Position numbers and translations under genes: made by a program. The notes beneath the pieces are model-generated. The model worked only from the letters and a program-made list of their open reading frames with translations, was not told the origin of the DNA and did not search any database. This document shows, piece by piece, positions 54,431 through 63,345 of a stretch of 64,000 bases of DNA. Source of the DNA: Haloarchaeobius litoreus (GTDB taxonomy: Archaea; Halobacteriota; Halobacteria; Halobacteriales; Natrialbaceae). Location: positions 1,038,852 through 1,102,851 of the forward strand of contig NZ_JANHJR010000002.1 in the NCBI RefSeq assembly GCF_024495425.1, given 5' to 3'. Within the stretch, counting starts at the first letter, position 1. Each line of letters starts with the position of its first letter.

Positions 54431-55357
54431 TCAGTCGTCCGCCGGCACGTTCGCGAGCTGTTCGATCTCCAGCGCGCCGCCGACGGTACGGTTCGGGTAG
54501 GGGATGTCGATACCCTCCTCGTCGAACCGCTCCTTGACGGCCTGCACGTACTCGCCACGGGTCTTCACGAAGTCCGCACGCGAGGGGTTCTCGATCCAGA
54601 TGCGGGATTTGAGCCCGACGGAGGAGTCACCGAGTTCGGTCAGCCGGACCGACGGCTCGGGGTCGTCGAGGATGCCCTCGTGGGCGGAGGCTTCCTCCAG
54701 GATGATGTCGGTCGCCTGGTCGATGTCGTCGTCGTAGCCGATGCCGAAGAGGAACTGGAGCCGCAACTGGTCCTTCGCGACCGGGTTCTTGACGACGTTG
54801 CTCGTCAGCTGGGAGTTCGGCACCGTCAGCAGTTCGTTGTCGAAGGTGCGGACGCGGGTCACCCGCAGGCTGATGTCCTCGACGATGCCGGAGTTGCCGT
54901 TCCACTCGATCCAGTCGCCGATGCGGAACGGCTTGTCGGTGAAGATGAACACGCCGGAGACGAAGTTCGCGATGATGTCCTGCATCGCGAAGCCGATGGC
55001 GAGCGTCGCCGCCGCGCCGATGGTCGCCAGGGCGGTCAGGAAGTTCCCGAACTCCGCGAAGCCGAACGCGACCGTGATGGCCGCGAAGACGACGACGAAG
55101 TGGACGAGCTTCCTGATGGGCAGCTTCGCGTGACGGTCGAGCCCGCGGCGGTCCATCACACGGTTCGCCAGCGGGAGAACGACCACGCGGCCGACGACGT
55201 ACACCACGACGAACGCGATGACGAACTTCGTGAACTGCGCCGTCACGCCGAGGATGCCGTCGGGCACGCCCAGGTCAGAGAGGACACCTCTGACCCCGGT
55301 GTAGCCGTTGTTCCCCTGGAGGAACAGGCCGGTGAGCAGCGCGAACGCCCCCGACAT
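54431..55357 (-). CDS. MscS-family mechanosensitive channel
   Basis: A 308-residue protein with hydrophobic segments at about 37-60 and 85-105 and the pore helix GNFLTALATIGAAATLAIGFAMQDIIANFVSG near 105-135. The MscS beta-domain follows (FRIGDWIEWNGNSGIVEDISLR, TVPNSQL) and a C-terminal alpha/beta domain. Protects from hypo-osmotic shock. Its ATG shares one nucleotide with the yhbY stop (TGATG). Confidence 0.92.
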   Translation of the reverse strand: MSGAFALLTGLFLQGNNGYTGVRGVLSDLGVPDGILGVTAQFTKFVIAFVVVYVVGRVVVLPLANRVMDRRGLDRHAKLPIRKLVHFVVVFAAITVAFGFAEFGNFLTALATIGAAATLAIGFAMQDIIANFVSGVFIFTDKPFRIGDWIEWNGNSGIVEDISLRVTRVRTFDNELLTVPNSQLTSNVVKNPVAKDQLRLQFLFGIGYDDDIDQATDIILEEASAHEGILDDPEPSVRLTELGDSSVGLKSRIWIENPSRADFVKTRGEYVQAVKERFDEEGIDIPYPNRTVGGALEIEQLANVPADD

Positions 55358-55602
55358 CAGTGGTACACCGCGGTGTTCCCTCGTGTCTCTATCAGTTCCG
55401 CGTCGACCAGCTCCGCGAGCTCCTCGGCGAGTTCCGCCGTCGACGTGCCGCCGCGGGCCGCCCGCAGGAACTTCGCTTTCACCAGTTCGGACGATTTGAG
55501 CTGGTCCTCTAGCTCCGCTGTCACCGATTCGATTCCACCCTTACCGACCCAGACCGTCACGTCGAGGTCGTGTGCCTGCTTCCGAAGGTCCTCTCTACTC
55601 AT
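55357..55602 (-). CDS. YhbY/CRM-domain RNA-binding protein
   Basis: An 81-residue CRM-type protein: RKQAHDLDVTVWVGKGGIESVTAELEDQLKSSELVKAKFL has the GxxG loop (GKGG). YhbY proteins bind pre-50S ribosomal particles. Middle gene of rnp4-yhbY-mscS; overlaps mscS by one nt. ATG 55602. Confidence 0.88.
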   Translation of the reverse strand: MSREDLRKQAHDLDVTVWVGKGGIESVTAELEDQLKSSELVKAKFLRAARGGTSTAELAEELAELVDAELIETRGNTAVYH

Positions 55603-55706
55603 TCGTGGCTCCGGCTTTGCGGGCCAGCGGTTTGAATGTTGTTCCAAACAGCCGTAAGAACCGGTATAGCGCCGCCGCTCGGGGCCGTCTCCGGCCCACT
55701 CCACCC

Positions 55707-55982
55707 TTACTCGTACGGGTACCGCGCGTGCGCTCCACAGTCGCAGGTGACCACCACGTGGCCGTCCTGCAGACGCACGCGCGCGTTCGTCCCCGGAACG
55801 AGGTACGCGTCGCAGGCATCGCAGGTGAAGCGCTTGAACCGCCGCGGGAGCGAGAGCCGGTTCCGCTCGGCGATGCGTCTCGCCAGCCGCACGTAGTACC
55901 GGGCCCGTTCATCCTCGCCTGCGCGGGTCGCCTCCCTCGCGAGGCAGTCGAGCCGTTCGATCCGCTCCGCCGCGACGCTCAT
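55707..55982 (-). CDS. rnp4: RNase P protein component 4 (Rpp21/Rpr2 family)
   Basis: A 91-residue zinc-ribbon protein. N-terminal helices AAERIERLDCLAREATRAGEDERARYYVRLARRI, basic LPRRFKRF, then zinc Cys FTCDACDAY and VTCDCGAHARYPYE. Archaeal RNase P subunit for tRNA 5' maturation. ATG 55982 chosen; ATG 55991 adds three residues. Confidence 0.93.
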   Translation of the reverse strand: MSVAAERIERLDCLAREATRAGEDERARYYVRLARRIAERNRLSLPRRFKRFTCDACDAYLVPGTNARVRLQDGHVVVTCDCGAHARYPYE

Positions 55983-56158
55983 TCCTGTCACGTGGTTTCT
56001 GGTGGGTGGGCAAAGGGCTACCGTTGTCGAGTGGGGTTCCGGCAGCTGGCCCGTCTCGGCAGCTGGCTCTCGTCCGGCGGCTGCAAACGCTCGGGAGCCG
56101 CGACGGATGGGGCCGCCACCTCGGGTGAGTCACTCCGGTTCACGAACACGAGTCGAAA

Positions 56159-56167
56159 CCTATTTTC
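56159..56167 (+). promoter_or_regulatory. TATA box of the first GT4 gene
   Basis: CCTATTTTC is centred 29 nt before the GTG at 56192, which supports that start. Confidence 0.5.
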
Positions 56168-56191
56168 TGTCGTCGGGTAACCAACGGGACA

Positions 56192-57256
56192 GTGCGCGTC
56201 CTGAACCACCTCGAACTGGAGTCCCAGATGCACCGGAGCGGCATGGGAACGGCCGCAGACCAGCAGCGCGAGGCGCTCTCGCGGGCGGCACCGGAGATAG
56301 ACGTGGTCACGTCGCCGTGGACCGACGGCTCGATGCCCGACGCGCTGTTCGCGTCGTGGGCCTACGGCGACGACCCGCTCGTGGACTACGACATCGCGCA
56401 CCTGAACATGGCGGGTCCGGTGTCGCTCGGGCTGGCACGCCGGGCGAAGGCGCAGGACATCCCCCTGATTCTGCACACCCACGTCACGAAGGAGGACTTC
56501 CGGGACTCGTTCCGCTTCTCGAACGTCGTCGCGCCGGCGCTGGGTGTCTACCTCAAGCACTTCTACTCCCAGGCCGACCTCGTGCTCTGTCCCTCCGAGT
56601 ACACGAAGGGGGTGCTGGAGTCGTACCCGGTCGACGCGCCCATCAAGCCGATCTCGAACGGCATCGACCTCGAACCGCTCGAAGGCTACGAGTCGTTCCG
56701 CGAGGCGACCCGGGCGGAGTACGACCTCGACGGGATGGTCGTCTTCGCGGTCGGGAACGTCTTCGAGCGGAAGGGGCTGACGACGTTCTGCGAGCTGGCG
56801 CAGGCGACCGACTACGACTTCACCTGGTTCGGGACCTACGAGGAGGGGCCGGCGGCGTCGAAGACGGTGCGGAGGTGGGTCCAGGACCCCCCGGAGAACG
56901 TCACCTTCACCGGCTGGGTCGACGACAAGCGGATGGCCTACGGCGCGGGCGACGTGTTCTGCTTCCCCGCGAAGGTCGAGAACCAGGGCCTCGTCGTGCT
57001 GGAGGCGATGGCGTGCGAGAAGGCCTGCGTCCTCCGTGACATCCCCGTCTTCCGGGAGTACTTCGAGGACGGCCACGACTGCCTCATCTGTGAGGACTTC
57101 GCGGAGTTCGAAGACGCACTGGCACGCCTCGAGGCGGACCCGGAGCTCCGCGAGCGCCTCGGGAAGAACGCCCGCCAGACCGCGGAATCGCACGGCCTCG
57201 ACGAGATCGGCGCGGAGCTAGCCGACACCTACCGGGACCTGATAGCGGGACACTGA
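56192..57256 (+). CDS. GT4-family glycosyltransferase
   Basis: A 354-residue GT-B enzyme. N-terminal acceptor domain (NHLELESQMHRSGMGTA, LHTHVTKEDF). Donor domain with VFAVGNVFERKGL, then AKVENQGLVVLEAMACEKACVLRDIP, the GT4 E-x7-E signature. Probably adds a sugar to a lipid or glycan carrier. Starts at GTG 56192. The next GT4 gene follows after 40 nt with its own promoter. Confidence 0.9.
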   Translation: MRVLNHLELESQMHRSGMGTAADQQREALSRAAPEIDVVTSPWTDGSMPDALFASWAYGDDPLVDYDIAHLNMAGPVSLGLARRAKAQDIPLILHTHVTKEDFRDSFRFSNVVAPALGVYLKHFYSQADLVLCPSEYTKGVLESYPVDAPIKPISNGIDLEPLEGYESFREATRAEYDLDGMVVFAVGNVFERKGLTTFCELAQATDYDFTWFGTYEEGPAASKTVRRWVQDPPENVTFTGWVDDKRMAYGAGDVFCFPAKVENQGLVVLEAMACEKACVLRDIPVFREYFEDGHDCLICEDFAEFEDALARLEADPELRERLGKNARQTAESHGLDEIGAELADTYRDLIAGH

Positions 57257-57264
57257 AGTCAGGT

Positions 57265-57272
57265 GATTTAAG
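57265..57272 (+). promoter_or_regulatory. TATA box of the second GT4 gene
   Basis: GATTTAAG lies 29 nt before ATG 57297, in the short gap between the two glycosyltransferase genes. Confidence 0.5.
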
Positions 57273-57296
57273 TTCTCAAGGGTCAATCGGCCGATA

Positions 57297-58397
57297 ATGG
57301 ACCTTCAGGTTGCAGCCTTTACCGATACCTATCTGCCGACGGTAAACGGCGTGACCTACACTATCAAGTCCTGGCGGGACCACTGGAACCGCAACGGCGG
57401 CTGGATGGACGTGGTCTACCCGGACTCGGACGACCACGTGCCGGTGGCCAGTGAGCACCCGGTCCGGTCGGTCCCGTTCCCGTTCTACGAGGGGTTCCGC
57501 GTCGGCGCGCCACAGGTACCCGAGGTGGCGACCAATGCCGACGTCATCCACGCCCACACGGCGTTCGGACTCGGGCTCGCGAGCCTCCGTGTGGCCCGCT
57601 CCGAGGACAAGCCGCTGGTCGCCTCGTACCACACGCCTACCGCGGAGTACGCGAACTACATCGCCTCCTCGGACCGCATCACGGGCGGCCTCCGACGGCT
57701 GAGCGAACACTACGAGCGCTGGTTCTACAACCGTGCGGACCTCGTCATCACGCCGTCGGAACCGACCCGGCGGAAGCTCCTCGACGACGTCGGCGTCGAG
57801 ACGCCGGTCCGTGCGGTCTCGAACGGCATCGACGTCGAGCAGTTCCGGCCGGTCGACACTGCCGCGTTCCGCGAGCGGTACGGTCTCGAGGGGACACTGG
57901 TCGGCTACACCGGCCGCCACGGCTACGAGAAACGCCTGTCGGACGTCATCACGGCCGCCGAGGGCCTCGACGTGACGGTCGTCCTCGGCGGCGACGGCCC
58001 GGCCCGGGACGACCTCGAACGGCAGGCCCGCAGTAGCGGCGTCGACGTACGCTTCCTCGGGTTCCTCGACCGCGACGAGATGGCCGCGTTCTACTCCGCG
58101 CTCGACGTGTTCACCTTCCCCTCGCCCGTCGAGACCCAGGGCCTCGTCGCGCTGGAGGCCAACGCCTGCGGCACGCCCGTCGTCGGGGTGGACGCCGGCG
58201 CGCTGGCCGAGACTGTCGACGACGGCGTCACCGGCTACCACTTCGACCGGGGCGACATCGACGGCTTCCGGCGGGGCATCCGGCGGGCGCTCGACGAGCG
58301 CGACCGGCTCTCGGAGAACTGTCTCGACCGGCGTGACGAGGTCAGCATCGACCACGCCATCGAGCGCCTGGAGTCGCTCTACGAGGACGTGTCGTAG
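57297..58397 (+). CDS. GT4-family glycosyltransferase
   Basis: A 366-residue GT-B enzyme. AFTDTYLPTVNGVTYTI is the GT4 N-terminal glycine-rich loop. VGYTGRHGYEKRLSD and PSPVETQGLVALEANACGTPVV form the donor site. The pattern resembles diacylglycerol/archaeol glycosyltransferases, so a glycolipid role is possible (inference). Its 3' end overlaps the convergent small membrane gene by 19 nt. Confidence 0.9.
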   Translation: MDLQVAAFTDTYLPTVNGVTYTIKSWRDHWNRNGGWMDVVYPDSDDHVPVASEHPVRSVPFPFYEGFRVGAPQVPEVATNADVIHAHTAFGLGLASLRVARSEDKPLVASYHTPTAEYANYIASSDRITGGLRRLSEHYERWFYNRADLVITPSEPTRRKLLDDVGVETPVRAVSNGIDVEQFRPVDTAAFRERYGLEGTLVGYTGRHGYEKRLSDVITAAEGLDVTVVLGGDGPARDDLERQARSSGVDVRFLGFLDRDEMAAFYSALDVFTFPSPVETQGLVALEANACGTPVVGVDAGALAETVDDGVTGYHFDRGDIDGFRRGIRRALDERDRLSENCLDRRDEVSIDHAIERLESLYEDVS

Positions 58398-58630
58398 ATA
58401 TCCGGCGCGAAGGTCAACCGCTTTCTGAGGCCGTCCGAGACGACCAGCACCGCGCCGAGCCCGCCCAGGGCCACGGCGGCCAGCCCGGCGGCGTGGACCG
58501 TCGGGTCGGCGGTCGCGAACTGCAGCAGCGTCCCGATGAAGAGGACCGGGGCGAACGAGAGCGTCGCCTTCGTGTGTGTGTCCGGGAGCTCCCTCGCCAG
58601 CACGTACAGCGCGACTGCCGAGAGTGACAT
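58379..58630 (-). CDS. Small membrane protein of unknown function
   Basis: An 83-residue protein, MSLSAVALYVLARELPDTHT, then two hydrophobic helices (ATLSFAPVLFIGTLLQFAT, AAGLAAVALGGLGAVLVVSDG) and a basic/polar tail. ATG 58630. Convergent, tail overlap with the GT4 gene. Not recognised. Confidence 0.65.
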   Translation of the reverse strand: MSLSAVALYVLARELPDTHTKATLSFAPVLFIGTLLQFATADPTVHAAGLAAVALGGLGAVLVVSDGLRKRLTFAPDIYDTSS

Positions 58631-58730
58631 CTGTGTTGGCACATTCACCAATCCAGCCTGTAAAAACTGTCGGCTGCCGTCCGACGCAACGAGCGACCGT
58701 CTACGCGTCGCTCGCGGCCGGAACGCTCGT

Positions 58731-59120
58731 TCAGTCGTCCTCGAGTGCGTCGGCGATGCGCTTGAGCGCGCGGGTCTGGTCGCGCATCTCGTCGCGGAGC
58801 TGGCGGACCTCGCGGACGAGCTCCTCGTTGTCCGAACCGCCGTCACGGCCACCGGGACCCATGCCGCCACCCGGACCACCGCCCATCATGCCGCCCATCA
58901 TCTGTGCGAACGGGTTGCCACCGCCGCCACCCATGCCGCCGGGGCCGCCGGGGCCGCCGGGACCGCCACCGCCGCCCATCATCTCCTCCATGCGCTCGCG
59001 TCGGTCCTCGTCGGACTCCTCCTCGCGTCGCTCGCGGATCTCCTCGACCCGCTCGCGGAAGGACTTCTGCTCGTCGTCGCCGTTCTGGGCGTCCTCGGCT
59101 GTCTCCTCGTCTTCTGCCAT
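58731..59120 (-). CDS. Coiled-coil / Gly-Met-Pro-rich / coiled-coil protein
   Basis: A 129-residue protein in three parts: an acidic coiled coil (FRERVEEIRERREEESDEDR), a central segment of about 45 residues made of GGPGGPGGPGGM, GGGGGNPF and MMGGMMGGG runs, and a C-terminal coiled coil (ELVREVRQLRDEMRDQTRAL). ATG 59120. The G/M/P core may be flexible or aggregation-prone. Function unknown. Confidence 0.75.
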   Translation of the reverse strand: MAEDEETAEDAQNGDDEQKSFRERVEEIRERREEESDEDRRERMEEMMGGGGGPGGPGGPGGMGGGGGNPFAQMMGGMMGGGPGGGMGPGGRDGGSDNEELVREVRQLRDEMRDQTRALKRIADALEDD

Positions 59121-59194
59121 ACGCTTGGCTTCAGTCTCCGGCCCGAAAAGGGTTTTTCTCGCGGGGAACCACGTCACCCCACCGCGCCACCGGG

Positions 59195-60004
59195 CTACGG
59201 GAACGAGCCGAGGCTCGACTGGAGCCGCCGGTCGGTCGCCTCCTGCGTGACCCCGTAGCCCACGAGCTCCCGCAGGTCGACCGCGTACGTCGTCCCACCG
59301 CGGTCGAGGACGAGGACCCGTCCCTGCACCCCGCGCACCGTCCCCGAGAGCAGCGTCTCGGACACTGGGCGCACGTCGAGGTCGAGCCCGTAGTCGAACG
59401 TGTACGTCCCGATGATGTCGAACTCCGTCAGGAGGTCGGTCCACGCGGCATCGTCGACGGCCCCGTCGAGTCCGGCGATCTTCGTCGGGATGCGCACCCG
59501 GTCCGGAATCTCCTCCGCGTACTCCGCCTCCAGCTGCCGGGCGATGCGGCCGTCCGAGACGGTGTGGACGTGTGCCGCCCGGTCGGCCCCTTGCTCGCGG
59601 AGCCGGGTCTCCAGCCGGTGGGATTTCGTGACTCCGACCTTGAACACGTCGGGGGCGAACGCCGCGAGGTACACCGCGTGCTCCTCGCGACAGTTCGAGA
59701 GCGGCAGGTCGCAGTCGCCGGTACATCGGGCACACGGCCACCGGCTCGTGTGCTGGTCGCAGTAGGGTGACCCGGGTCGGTCGCAGGCGTAGTGGTCGTC
59801 GCCGTCGACGGCTCCGGCGCACCAGCGGTCACCCAGCGAGAACGACAGCGCCGTCCCGGGCGTGAGCGGCTCGTCCTCGACCGTGCCGCCGCTCGCCAAC
59901 AGCAGCGCTGGCGCGTGCTCCACGGTCTCCGTCCGGTAGCCGACGACCTGCACACCTCTCTGTAACGCCGTTCGGGCTAAAGCCGTGTCGCTCGCCCGTC
60001 GCAT
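59195..60004 (-). CDS. DUF2797-family protein
   Basis: A 269-residue protein. Cys-rich segment CDQHTSRWPCARCTGDCDLPLSNC (about 82-105), then HAVYLAAFAPDVFKVGVTKSHRLETRLREQGAD, a GIY-YIG-like strand and Arg. This Cys-cluster plus GIY-YIG-like pattern matches DUF2797. Possibly a zinc-binding nuclease-fold protein; catalytic function unproven. ATG 60004 faces the RND gene. Confidence 0.82.
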   Translation of the reverse strand: MRRASDTALARTALQRGVQVVGYRTETVEHAPALLLASGGTVEDEPLTPGTALSFSLGDRWCAGAVDGDDHYACDRPGSPYCDQHTSRWPCARCTGDCDLPLSNCREEHAVYLAAFAPDVFKVGVTKSHRLETRLREQGADRAAHVHTVSDGRIARQLEAEYAEEIPDRVRIPTKIAGLDGAVDDAAWTDLLTEFDIIGTYTFDYGLDLDVRPVSETLLSGTVRGVQGRVLVLDRGGTTYAVDLRELVGYGVTQEATDRRLQSSLGSFP

Positions 60005-60014
60005 AATCCAAATC

Positions 60015-60026
60015 CGATTATACTGT
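60015..60026. promoter_or_regulatory. Shared AT-rich promoter between DUF2797 and the RND transporter
   Basis: CCGATTATACTG lies 11-22 nt from the DUF2797 ATG and about 55 nt before the RND GTG. It probably drives one or both genes. Confidence 0.35.
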
Positions 60027-60074
60027 ATCCAGATTATCGTAACGGCTTTGTCGCCTCCACCGGCAGTACCCCCC

Positions 60075-62627
60075 GTGAACGAGGAGCCAGCGGAACGAAC
60101 GGAGGGGTCGCTGGCGGGACGGGTCGCGGACGGCATCGTCTCGCACAGCAAACTGGTGATTCTCGTCCTGCTCGTGGCGACCGCGATCGTCGGCAGCGCC
60201 GCGGGACAGGTCGAGATGTCCACCTCGACGGACAGCTTCCAGACCGAGACGGTCGCCGCCGACAAGCTCGACTACGTGAACGCCAACTTCGGCGACCCCG
60301 ACGCGGTGAACCGGACCACGGTACAGATCGTCGTCCGGAACGACAACGTCCTCACGCGCGAGTCGCTGCTCGAGGTACTCGCCTTCCAGCGGTCGCTCGC
60401 CGAGAACGACAGCGTCTCGGCGACCCTGGCCGACGAACCGAGCACCGTCAGCGTCGCCAACGTCGTCGCCATCGCGGCCGTCCAGCAGGAACGCGCGCAG
60501 GCCGGCCGTCCCGGCGGCCCGCCGCCGAACCTCAGCCGGCAGGTCGAGGCGGTCGAATCGCGCAACGCATCGGAGGTCGAAGACATCGTCGAGCGCGTGC
60601 TCTCGCCGGACACCGACGCGCCGACCGGCGGGCAGGACCCCCTCACCCTGCTCCCGACGCACTACGAGCCCGGCACGAAGACCACGAACGCCACCGTCGT
60701 CGTCGCCTTCCAGGAGACCGGTGGCGGTGACGGTCTCCCGGAGAGCGTCTCCAGCGCCCAGCTCCTCATGCAGGACATCGCGGCCGACCGCTTCGGCGAC
60801 GACGCGTTCGTCTTCGGCGTCGGCATCGTCGAGGACGAGACGGGTCGCTCCATCGGCGACAGCTTCGCCATCATCGGCCCGGTCGCCCTGCTGCTCGTCA
60901 TCCTCACCCTCGTCGTCGCCTACCGCGACTTCGTCGACATCGTACTCAGCACGCTGGGCATCGGCCTCGTTCTCGTCTGGATGCAGGGCTTCATGGGCTG
61001 GTTCGACATCCCGTTCGGGACGACGCTCATCGCCGTCCCCATCCTGCTCATCGGGCTGGCCATCGACTACGCGATCCACGTGTTCATGCGCCACCGCGAG
61101 GTCCGCGCCGGGACCGATGACCCCGGTCCGCGCGACGGCATGGTGCTCGCGCTCGGCAGCGTCGGCATCGCCCTCGTCTGGGTGACCGTCACCACCTCCA
61201 TCGGCTTCCTCTCGAACCTCGTCAGCCCGCTCGCGCCGTTGCAGAACTTCGGACTCGTCAGCGCGGCCGGCATCGTCAGCACGCTCGTCGTCTTCGGCGC
61301 GCTGATCCCCGCACTCAAGGTCGAGGTCGACGCCCTTCTCGAACGCGTCGACCTCGACCGCCGGAAGTCGCCCTTCGGCGGCGACACCGCCGTCGTCGGC
61401 CGACTCCTCTCGCTCGGGACCGTCGGTGCGAAGCGTGCACCCGTCGTCGTCCTCCTCGTTGCCGTCCTGCTCAGCGGGGTCGGAGCCTACGGCGGCACGC
61501 AGGTCGACACCAGCTTCGACCGCAGCGACTTCCTCACCGAACAACCACCCGACTGGATGGAGGAACTCCCCGAGCCGTTCACCCCCGGCGAGTACAACAT
61601 CCGGCAGAACGCCGAGTTCCTCAACGACAACTTCCTCCAGCAGCGCGACACCACCCGCGCCGAACTGCTCATCGAGGGGCGCGTGACCGACCCCGGGACG
61701 CTGGACAGAGTCGTCGCCGTGCGCGAACGCGCCGCCGACGGCGAGACGGTCATCACGCTCGCCGACGGTGAACCGCGCATCCTCGACCCCGTCACGACCA
61801 TCCGGGCCGTCGCCGCACAGAACGAGACGTTCGCCGCGACGGTCGCCGCCGCCGACACCGACGACGACGGCGTCCCCGACGAGAACCTCACCGCGGTGTA
61901 CGACGGACTCTACCGCACCGCCCCCGAGCAGGCCCGTCAGGTCGTCGCCCGGAACGGAGCCGGCGAGTACGACGCCCTGCGCGTGCAGGTGTCCATCCAG
62001 GGCGGTTCGCCGGTCCCCCAGGTCCGCGACGAGATGCAGGCCGCCGTCGAACCTGCACAGGGTGACGGCCTCACCGCCACCGCGACGGGCCAGCCCGTCC
62101 TCACCGCCATCGTCCAGGACGGGCTGCTCGAGACCGTCGTCGTCACGCTCGTCGTGACCGTGCTCGCCGTGCTGGCCGTCCTCGTCGTCGGCTACCGGAT
62201 ATTCGACGGCTACGCGAGCCTCGGCGCGCTCACCATCGTCCCCGTCGTGCTCTCGCTCGCGTGGGTGCTCGGCGTGATGTACCTGCTCGAGATCCCCTTC
62301 AACGCACAGACCGCGCTCATCACCAGCCTGGGTATCGGGCTCGGTGTCGACTACAGCATCCACATGTCCGAACGCTTCACCGACGAACTCGAACGCCTCG
62401 GCAGCGTCGACGACGCCCTCACCGCGACCGTCGACGGGACCGGTGGCGCGCTGCTCGGCAGTGCAGTGACGACCGCAGCCGGCTTCTCGACGCTCGCGCT
62501 CGCCATCGTCCCGTCGCTCCAGCGCTTCGGCATCGTCATCGGCGTCGCCATCGTCTTCGCGTTCGTCGGCGCCGTGCTCGTCCTCCCCAGCATCCTCGCC
62601 CTCTGGGGACGACGCGTCCCCAACTGA
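60075..62627 (+). CDS. RND/MMPL-superfamily transporter
   Basis: An 850-residue membrane protein built of two repeats, each with one TM, a large extracytoplasmic loop, and five clustered TMs (about 20-40, 260-420, 455-475, 695-845). GLAIDYAIHVFMRHREVR and GIGLGVDYSIHMSERFTDEL are the repeated TM4 Asp-containing motifs. MMPL-type proteins export lipids or hydrophobic compounds by proton or Na+ motive force; substrate unknown. GTG 60075 was chosen since the frame before it is Pro/Ile shadow. Confidence 0.9.
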   Translation: MNEEPAERTEGSLAGRVADGIVSHSKLVILVLLVATAIVGSAAGQVEMSTSTDSFQTETVAADKLDYVNANFGDPDAVNRTTVQIVVRNDNVLTRESLLEVLAFQRSLAENDSVSATLADEPSTVSVANVVAIAAVQQERAQAGRPGGPPPNLSRQVEAVESRNASEVEDIVERVLSPDTDAPTGGQDPLTLLPTHYEPGTKTTNATVVVAFQETGGGDGLPESVSSAQLLMQDIAADRFGDDAFVFGVGIVEDETGRSIGDSFAIIGPVALLLVILTLVVAYRDFVDIVLSTLGIGLVLVWMQGFMGWFDIPFGTTLIAVPILLIGLAIDYAIHVFMRHREVRAGTDDPGPRDGMVLALGSVGIALVWVTVTTSIGFLSNLVSPLAPLQNFGLVSAAGIVSTLVVFGALIPALKVEVDALLERVDLDRRKSPFGGDTAVVGRLLSLGTVGAKRAPVVVLLVAVLLSGVGAYGGTQVDTSFDRSDFLTEQPPDWMEELPEPFTPGEYNIRQNAEFLNDNFLQQRDTTRAELLIEGRVTDPGTLDRVVAVRERAADGETVITLADGEPRILDPVTTIRAVAAQNETFAATVAAADTDDDGVPDENLTAVYDGLYRTAPEQARQVVARNGAGEYDALRVQVSIQGGSPVPQVRDEMQAAVEPAQGDGLTATATGQPVLTAIVQDGLLETVVVTLVVTVLAVLAVLVVGYRIFDGYASLGALTIVPVVLSLAWVLGVMYLLEIPFNAQTALITSLGIGLGVDYSIHMSERFTDELERLGSVDDALTATVDGTGGALLGSAVTTAAGFSTLALAIVPSLQRFGIVIGVAIVFAFVGAVLVLPSILALWGRRVPN

Positions 62628-63287
62628 CTACGTCGACCCCACGTCGTCGCCGACGGCGATGTGGACGCGCTCTTCGTTCTCCCACGTCGCCTCCCCGTCG
62701 AGGAACGCCGCCACCCGGTCGACGAACTCGCCGTGCTCCATGCCGATCCCGCCATCGCTCAGGTCCAGCGCCACCGTCTCGACGTCCTCCAGCACTTCCC
62801 CCTCGCCGCCCATCACCGAGAGGAACTCGTTCGGCCCGACCGCCTCGCCCGCGCGGAGACGGTCCGCGACCGAGTCCAGCCCCGTTCCGAGGGTCACGTC
62901 CACGTCGAACGTGACGTCCACGTCGACCGTGCTGTCGAACCCCTCTGCCGCGTATGCTTCCTCTGCACGCGTGATCGCTGGTCCCAGGACGTGCTCGAAC
63001 TCCATGCCCGTCTCCTTCATTCCCATGTACGCGAACGTCTGCATCCCGACCAGCCCGTACCGGAACGCCGGATCGTCCATCCCCTTCTCGAAGATCTGCT
63101 TCCTGTCCTTGCGCTCCAGGTTGCGGACCAGCAGGTAGAAGTCGACGATACCCTCGGTGACACGCCTGCGGATACGCGCCTCCGCGTTGCGCTTCGACTG
63201 CTCGTGCTCCATCTCTTTCAACCCGAGGAGGTACTCGCGGTCCGCACGCGACAGCAACCCCCGCGGCCTGTCGGGGTCGAACTCCAT
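62628..63287 (-). CDS. Haloarchaeal protein of unknown function
   Basis: A 219-residue protein. N-terminal half RGLLSRADREYLLGLKEMEHEQSKRNAEARIRRRVTEGIVDFYLLVRNLERKDRKQIFE is a helical domain I have seen in many haloarchaeal unknowns. C-terminal half is acidic, beta-rich. No TM or known catalytic motif. Stop is immediately after the convergent RND stop (62627/62628). Confidence 0.75.
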   Translation of the reverse strand: MEFDPDRPRGLLSRADREYLLGLKEMEHEQSKRNAEARIRRRVTEGIVDFYLLVRNLERKDRKQIFEKGMDDPAFRYGLVGMQTFAYMGMKETGMEFEHVLGPAITRAEEAYAAEGFDSTVDVDVTFDVDVTLGTGLDSVADRLRAGEAVGPNEFLSVMGGEGEVLEDVETVALDLSDGGIGMEHGEFVDRVAAFLDGEATWENEERVHIAVGDDVGST

Positions 63288-63314
63288 AATCCGTTTTCGG
63301 TTATGCGAACACCA

Positions 63315-63323
63315 GATATAACC
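63315..63323. promoter_or_regulatory. Bidirectional-looking TATA element
   Basis: GATATAACC, with TATATC on the opposite strand, lies about 27 nt before ATG 63346 (plus) and about 30 nt before ATG 63287 (minus). One AT pocket in a 58-nt gap could serve both divergent genes. Confidence 0.5.
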
Positions 63324-63345
63324 GTGACGACTCGGCGGAACGCCT

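Noticed and set aside
58845..58990. GC-rich short tandem repeats (CCGCCG/GCCACC units)
   Set aside because: They only encode the Gly/Met/Pro core of the 58731-59120 protein; no separate DNA repeat element.
60018..62363. 781-codon open frame antisense to the RND transporter
   Set aside because: Charged, repetitive antisense shadow of membrane-protein codons; the plus strand has RND motifs.
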